DNA of 10,012 nt from Desulfurococcales archaeon. GTDB taxonomy: Archaea; Thermoproteota; Thermoprotei_A; Sulfolobales; WAQK01. Below, one piece after another: positions 6,533 through 10,012 of this stretch (the stretch's first letter is position 1; every line of letters starts with the position of its first letter). A program made the translations under genes and the position numbers. The stretch lies in contig JALURJ010000221.1 in NCBI GenBank assembly GCA_027016915.1, positions 1 through 10,012 of the forward strand, read 5' to 3'. A model generated the notes under the pieces. That model made no database searches. It saw only the letters and a list, made by a program, of their open reading frames with translations, and had not been told where the DNA came from.

Positions 6533-7601
6533 CGTAATAGTGGTTGGTGCAGGTATAGTAGGCCTCTTCACAGCATACGAGCTAGCTAAGAAAGGCCTGG
6601 TAGTCACGGTTGTCGAGAAGGAGCCCAGGCCTGGTATGGGTGTTTCAGCCCGGCACGCCAACGTGATCCACGTCGTACAGCTACCTTTCAGCAGCCTTAA
6701 AAGCCGCCTATGCTTGGAGGGCAACCGTCTCTACTCAAAGTACTCCGAGGAACTGGGCTTCAAGCTTAAGAGAACCGTTGCATTCTTAGCAGCCACCGGC
6801 CCTTCAGCTCGGCTGAAGACACTTCTCGCAGCCAGATATCTGAGATGGAAATTACCAGCATGGGTCGGGGTCACCGCCGTGCCCGGCAGGCATGTCAGGG
6901 AGGCTGAGCCAGCGGCTTCTGACAGGATAGCGTGGGCCGTGAGGGTGGGAGGCTACGGCATTGTGGATGCCAGGGAGGTTGTGGATTCGCTTGTACGTGG
7001 GCTGAAAAGGGTGGGAGGGGAAATCCTGGTATCGGCGGAGGCTGTAGCGGCCTCCCTAACGGGAGATTCTGTGAAGGTCGAGACGTCGGGAGGAGTTACC
7101 CTCGAGGCCCGCGGCATGGTCAACGCTGCTGGCCTATACTCCGACAGGGTTGCAGCCTGGTTTGGCGACCATTTTAAGATCATACCGGTCAAAGGCGTTA
7201 TGACCCTGCACGAATCCCCCAAAGTGGAAACTATCCTTGCACACATTGCGTCAAAGCCTAGCCGCGAAACTAAGGGTGGAGGAATAATACCACAGCTCGA
7301 TGGGAGGACTTTGCTGGGACCCAGCTATGCCGAAGCCATGTCCAAGAAGGATTACGGCTACAACACGGCTGATGTGGAGATGCTTGTCGCCAAATTCTCC
7401 CCCTTACTAGGCTCGCCTCCCAGCAAGCCCGTCGAAGTTGTAGTGGGGCTTAGGCCGACGACGCCTGGCAGGGACTTTATAATTTCTAGAAGCCACCGCT
7501 CGCCACGCGTGGTACACCTCGTGGGAATAGAGTCGCCAGGCCTCACGGCGGCTCCAGCCATAGCTAGGAGGGTTATGGAGATTATTAGAAAGGTTGTATG
7601 A
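6522..7601 (+). CDS. FAD-dependent dehydrogenase of the DAO family, GlpA/LhgO-like (probable glycerol-3-phosphate dehydrogenase)
   Basis: Flavin oxidoreductase expected to oxidise glycerol-3-phosphate to dihydroxyacetone phosphate; a 2-hydroxyacid such as L-2-hydroxyglutarate is the main alternative. VVGAGIVGLFTAYELA (7-22) is the FAD Rossmann motif (G9, G11, G14), ending in VVEKE (30-34). SARHANVIH (42-50) matches the GlpA/LhgO S-G-R-N-S-G-V-I-H loop. NAAGLYSDRVA (201-211), GIIPQLDGRTLLGPS (254-268), GLRPTTPGRDFII (309-321) and LVGIESPGLTAAPAIA (333-348) are typical of archaeal GlpA-like proteins. At 359 residues it lacks the C-terminal 2Fe-2S (BFD-like) domain of long GlpA, and no membrane segment is visible, so its electron acceptor and anchor are not apparent. 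The GTG start overlaps the oxidase end by 11 bases, with AGGT six bases upstream, indicating translational coupling. The kinase in the same operon is the main reason for preferring glycerol-3-phosphate. Confidence 0.87.
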   Translation: MKVDVIVVGAGIVGLFTAYELAKKGLVVTVVEKEPRPGMGVSARHANVIHVVQLPFSSLKSRLCLEGNRLYSKYSEELGFKLKRTVAFLAATGPSARLKTLLAARYLRWKLPAWVGVTAVPGRHVREAEPAASDRIAWAVRVGGYGIVDAREVVDSLVRGLKRVGGEILVSAEAVAASLTGDSVKVETSGGVTLEARGMVNAAGLYSDRVAAWFGDHFKIIPVKGVMTLHESPKVETILAHIASKPSRETKGGGIIPQLDGRTLLGPSYAEAMSKKDYGYNTADVEMLVAKFSPLLGSPPSKPVEVVVGLRPTTPGRDFIISRSHRSPRVVHLVGIESPGLTAAPAIARRVMEIIRKVV

Positions 7602-7613
7602 GCTGGGTCCCGC
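7602..7613. other. 12-base convergent intergenic gap
   Basis: The dehydrogenase stop (TGA, 7599-7601) and the surface-protein stop (TAG, minus strand, 7614-7616) face each other over 12 bases. No hairpin or T tract fits in the gap. A run of five T at 7630-7634, inside the opposing gene, is the nearest possible archaeal termination signal for the operon transcript. Confidence 0.5.
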
Positions 7614-8756
7614 CTACTCCTTGGAGAACTTTTTGAATAGACGTTCAATGGTCTCAGCGGCGCCCAGCTGGAAGGCTGCCAGTGCTGCTAGGAAGCCGAA
7701 CACTACGCCTGCCGCTAGGAACACGTACCTCTGTACCATGAGCTTTTGCCTCTCCGTGTTGAGCTCGCTACTGATTTTTTCTTTCCATTGATATAGGTTG
7801 TTCTGGCAGTTGTCAATCTCGCCTTTAAGCTGGGTTACGTTTTGCTCCAGCCAGTACACCTTTCTCGACAAGTTTGCCCTCTCCTCGTTAAGCTTTTCTA
7901 GCTGGCTTACATACCAGGCAGGTTTCTGGGCAACCTTCTCATAGTCGCTGTAGAGAGTACTGTTAAGGGAGGCTGCAGCACCTACCATGCCTGCCTCTTC
8001 CAGCCAGCGCGGCTCGCTGGCACCATAATATACTCTAAGGGCATAGGACGTACTCCCCCCAGCAGCTAGGTCTACTCTCTTATAGCTTAGCTCGAAGGAG
8101 ATGCAGTCTCTTTTGCCGAGGTTCACGCCTATGAGCTGCCTTTGCTGTAGTGCGAGCACCCCCACGAAGAGCTTGGAGGCATTGTCTACTGCTCCAACCC
8201 ATAACGCCTTGTTGGTAAAGCCCTCTAGAACCTCCATAACGCTGCCCTCGGCCATGTCGTAGTATAGTAGGCGCCAGGTTGCGGGGTCTCCGCTAAGCGC
8301 TGTCCAGTAAACCTTCAGCCGGGTAGCGTTCCCTGTAACATTGACAGCCTGCTTAGCCTTGACAACATACTCTACGTCGATGTAGGGTTTCCACTGGTAG
8401 AAGGTGTAGTAAACCTCTAAAGAATAGTTTCCAGGCAGCTTCTCTGAAGGGTAAAGCTTCAGTACTATCAGGTCGCTATTATTGTACACCACTTCGTAGC
8501 CCCACTTCAAGCTGGAGAGGTCCACGCCTCCTAGAACCACGCGGCCAGCTGGCTCCTTACACTCGATGAGTTCAATGTTCCCGTCTCTCCAGGTCCAGGA
8601 CGAAATAGTGCCTCCCGTTAGATTTATCGAGAGTATATAGTACCCGGCAAATATTTTGAGCTCGCCCTCAATAGGCTTATACTCTATGGCCCCTGCATGC
8701 AGGGGGACCAGCACCAGGGCAATAACTATAGCCACTGCCAGGCCCTGCTTGGACAT
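7614..8756 (-). CDS. Anchored surface protein with YidC-periplasmic-like beta domain, coiled coil and C-terminal TM
   Basis: No established function. Residues 1-23 form a secretory signal ending in HAGA. Residues 25-255 are beta-rich and contain nine N-glycosylation sequons with the coiled-coil part (N45, N92, N110, N139, N143, N192, N265, N295, N306). The strand pattern recalls the beta-supersandwich domain of YidC: LSINLTGGTISSWTW (42-56) near the start, YSLEVYYTFYQWKPYIDVEY (111-130) like its T-x-F-KRGDY-VNVNY strand pair, and LSYKRVDLAAGGSTSYALRVYYG (223-245) like its closing strands. Residues 282-340 are a coiled coil, 345-366 a membrane span, and the last 13 residues a basic cytoplasmic tail. 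The insertase core is absent. GTTTATAATTC (minus strand, 8795-8805) and GGTGAT (8763-8768), six bases before the ATG, support the start. It converges on the dehydrogenase gene with a 12-base gap. It could equally be another sugar-mutarotase-like surface protein. Confidence 0.8.
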   Translation of the reverse strand: MSKQGLAVAIVIALVLVPLHAGAIEYKPIEGELKIFAGYYILSINLTGGTISSWTWRDGNIELIECKEPAGRVVLGGVDLSSLKWGYEVVYNNSDLIVLKLYPSEKLPGNYSLEVYYTFYQWKPYIDVEYVVKAKQAVNVTGNATRLKVYWTALSGDPATWRLLYYDMAEGSVMEVLEGFTNKALWVGAVDNASKLFVGVLALQQRQLIGVNLGKRDCISFELSYKRVDLAAGGSTSYALRVYYGASEPRWLEEAGMVGAAASLNSTLYSDYEKVAQKPAWYVSQLEKLNEERANLSRKVYWLEQNVTQLKGEIDNCQNNLYQWKEKISSELNTERQKLMVQRYVFLAAGVVFGFLAALAAFQLGAAETIERLFKKFSKE

Positions 8757-8775
8757 AGGTTCATCACCTGCAACA

Positions 8776-8795
8776 CTCTACACGAACACGTAGAG
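8776..8795. repeat. Perfect 6+6 inverted repeat next to the surface-protein promoter
   Basis: CTCTAC (8776-8781) and GTAGAG (8790-8795) are perfect inverted arms around an 8-base centre. Read on the minus strand, the repeat lies just downstream of the TATA box and ends at about the predicted transcript start (near 8775). This is the usual place for an archaeal repressor operator. A short RNA hairpin is less likely because most of it would precede the transcript start. Confidence 0.45.
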
Positions 8796-8805
8796 AATTA
8801 TAAAC
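8795..8805 (-). promoter_or_regulatory. TATA box of the surface-protein gene
   Basis: GTTTATAATTC on the minus strand, centred about 45 bases before the ATG at 8756. The expected start near 8775 leaves a leader of about 19 bases that contains GGTGAT at 8763-8768. The spacing is good for an archaeal promoter and means this gene need not depend on transcription from the upstream LutB-like gene. Confidence 0.6.
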
Positions 8806-8830
8806 GATTCCCAGCCTGCATGCTCCCAAG

Positions 8831-10012
8831 TCACAGTCTGTGGATCTCGGCGTAGCGTTTCTTCAAGTATCTTATCACCCTCGATATGGGTATCCCTACA
8901 GGACACACCTCATCACAGCGGGCGCAACCTAGACATAGATGCGCAAGTTCGGCTCCTGTCTCTTCGCCCAGGGTTATGGCAGTCCAGTTGACGCCCATGG
9001 GACCGCCGTAGACTGGGCCGCCCCAATGATTGGCTGTAAGCCTCCATACAGGACATTCCATCTGGCAACGTCCACAGCGGATACACCTGAGCTGCTCGGC
9101 TAGCGCCGGGTTGTTCGAAGCCCACCGCCTGCCATTATCCACTAGCACCACGTGTAGTTTTGGAGGCCCATGGGCCCCGTAGACGCGCTTCTTCTCTATG
9201 TCAGCCGTGCTGCTGGGCCCGGCGATAACGTTGAGATATGTGGGTGGGTAAAGGCTAGCGTAGGCCGCCTGGACCAGAGCCACGTTTATAGCGTCCCGGA
9301 GCGTGGGAACTATCTTGTCAACACCGACCACCGCTATGTGTATGGGCGGCAGTCCTGTTACAAGCCTGATATTGCCCTCGTTCTCAACAAGGACGAGGGC
9401 GCCCGTGTCTGCTGCTAGGGCGTTTGCACCACTTATACCCACGTCGGCCTGCATGAAGCGGCCTCTCAGGTAACGGCGCACGGCTACGACTATTTCCTCT
9501 ATGCTTCTGCCGCTGAGCTCCACACCGAGCTTTTCGGAAACCAGCTTGGCGGCCTCCTCTCTTGTCAAGTGGATCGCCGGGGCTATTGTGTGCATGGGCT
9601 TGCTTCCTTCCAGCTGGATCAGGAGTTCGCCAAGATCGGTTTCCCACACCTCGTTCCCCAGCTTCTCGAGGTGGGGTCTTAGCCCGATCTCGGCAGCAAC
9701 CATGCTTTTCGACATAACAACGACCTTGCCTTTCCCCACTATTCTGCCGATGATCTCCCTGGCATCCTCGGCTGTTTCGGCTAGGTGGGGTTCGGCGTTC
9801 ACCTTCTTGAGGCTCTCCATGGCCTGCTCTATGTAGTGGTCCAGGTTTCCAGATACTAGGCGCTTAACATCCTCAACCCTCCTGGCAAGCTCCACTATTT
9901 CAGGGTACTCGTCGAGTATCTCGGGAACACGTCGCTCAGCGCCCACGTAGGCCCTCCTAAGCCCTTCTTGTAGCACCGGGTTGTCAAGGGCTCTCCAAAC
10001 GTCTTGGAGGAT
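8831..10012 (-). CDS. lutB: LutB-like LUD-domain iron-sulfur protein (5' end off window)
   Basis: Iron-sulfur subunit related to LutB of the LutABC L-lactate oxidation complex. The frame stays open to the right edge (393 residues in view), and ILQDVWRALDNP before the GTG at 9976 reads as LutB-like sequence, so that GTG is internal and the true start lies beyond. Numbering from that GTG, the LUD domain shows VVMSKSMVAAEIGLRPHLEK (86-105), ETDLGELLIQL (112-122), PAIHLTREE (133-141), DTGALVLVENEGNIRLVT (190-207) and HIAVVGVDKIVPTL (213-226). Two 4Fe-4S motifs follow: CIRCGRCQMECP (C298, C301, C304, C308) and CLGCARCDEVCP (C348, C351, C354, C358). The protein ends about 23 residues after the last Cys, so the C-terminal extension of bacterial LutB is missing. 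No LutA or LutC lies downstream; partners may lie upstream. Cytoplasmic, probably membrane-associated; the substrate is inferred. Confidence 0.9.
   Translation of the reverse strand: MLQDVWRALDNPVLQEGLRRAYVGAERRVPEILDEYPEIVELARRVEDVKRLVSGNLDHYIEQAMESLKKVNAEPHLAETAEDAREIIGRIVGKGKVVVMSKSMVAAEIGLRPHLEKLGNEVWETDLGELLIQLEGSKPMHTIAPAIHLTREEAAKLVSEKLGVELSGRSIEEIVVAVRRYLRGRFMQADVGISGANALAADTGALVLVENEGNIRLVTGLPPIHIAVVGVDKIVPTLRDAINVALVQAAYASLYPPTYLNVIAGPSSTADIEKKRVYGAHGPPKLHVVLVDNGRRWASNNPALAEQLRCIRCGRCQMECPVWRLTANHWGGPVYGGPMGVNWTAITLGEETGAELAHLCLGCARCDEVCPVGIPISRVIRYLKKRYAEIHRL

Noticed and set aside
8757..8770. TGATGA-like C box of a C/D guide RNA (minus strand)
   Set aside because: The motif coincides with the GGTGAT ribosome site at ideal spacing from an ATG, and no matching D box follows outside the coding region.
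9831..9976. GTG at 9976 as the true start of the LutB-like protein
   Set aside because: The frame is open to the window edge and the residues before the GTG (ILQDVWRALDNP) match what LutB-like proteins carry there, so the gene most likely begins outside the window.
1..10012. CRISPR array, transposon ends, integrase or att site
   Set aside because: No regularly spaced repeats, transposase or integrase motifs, or long terminal inverted repeats were seen. Gene content and codon use look uniform along the window.

Overview
The window looks like chromosomal DNA of a hyperthermophilic archaeon, most likely a crenarchaeon of the Desulfurococcales/Pyrodictiaceae type. The reasons are AGG/AGA arginine and ATA isoleucine codons throughout, archaeal TATA boxes with GGTG-type Shine-Dalgarno sites, TTG and GTG starts, very short intergenic gaps, a Thr-rich stalked binding protein with no lipobox, and an AmrS-type radical SAM enzyme. 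The genus is an inference. I see no tRNA, rRNA, CRISPR array, insertion sequence or integrase, and no gene-free stretch longer than about 190 bases.

Layout. Two minus-strand genes lie on the left: a nearly complete ABC-type (branched-chain amino acid/amide class) substrate-binding protein whose C-terminus runs off the left edge, and behind it an aldo/keto reductase. A divergent promoter region of about 190 bases follows. Four plus-strand genes come next: an AmrS-family radical SAM protein, then an apparent three-gene operon of a GlpK-like FGGY kinase, an FAD-linked oxidase resembling alkyl-dihydroxyacetonephosphate synthase (ADPS), and a GlpA/LhgO-type FAD dehydrogenase. The operon genes overlap by 103 and 11 bases. 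The last one converges, 12 bases apart, on a minus-strand gene for a surface protein (signal peptide, beta-rich domain, coiled coil, C-terminal membrane anchor). At the right edge is a minus-strand LutB-like LUD/iron-sulfur protein whose 5' end lies outside the window.

How the genes may work together. Kinase plus GlpA-like dehydrogenase fits polyol (glycerol) use: phosphorylation, then FAD-dependent oxidation of glycerol-3-phosphate to dihydroxyacetone phosphate. Two things spoil the plain reading. The kinase appears to lack the glycerol-contacting Glu of GlpK, and the operon also carries the ADPS-like oxidase, whose role in an archaeon is not obvious. The LutB-like protein suggests oxidation of lactate or a similar 2-hydroxyacid, with its partners presumably beyond the right edge.

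The two items most worth a second look are the surface protein, whose outer domain resembles the periplasmic domain of the YidC insertase, and the kinase/ADPS-like/GlpA-like operon. Family assignments rest on motif recognition by eye, not on database searches.
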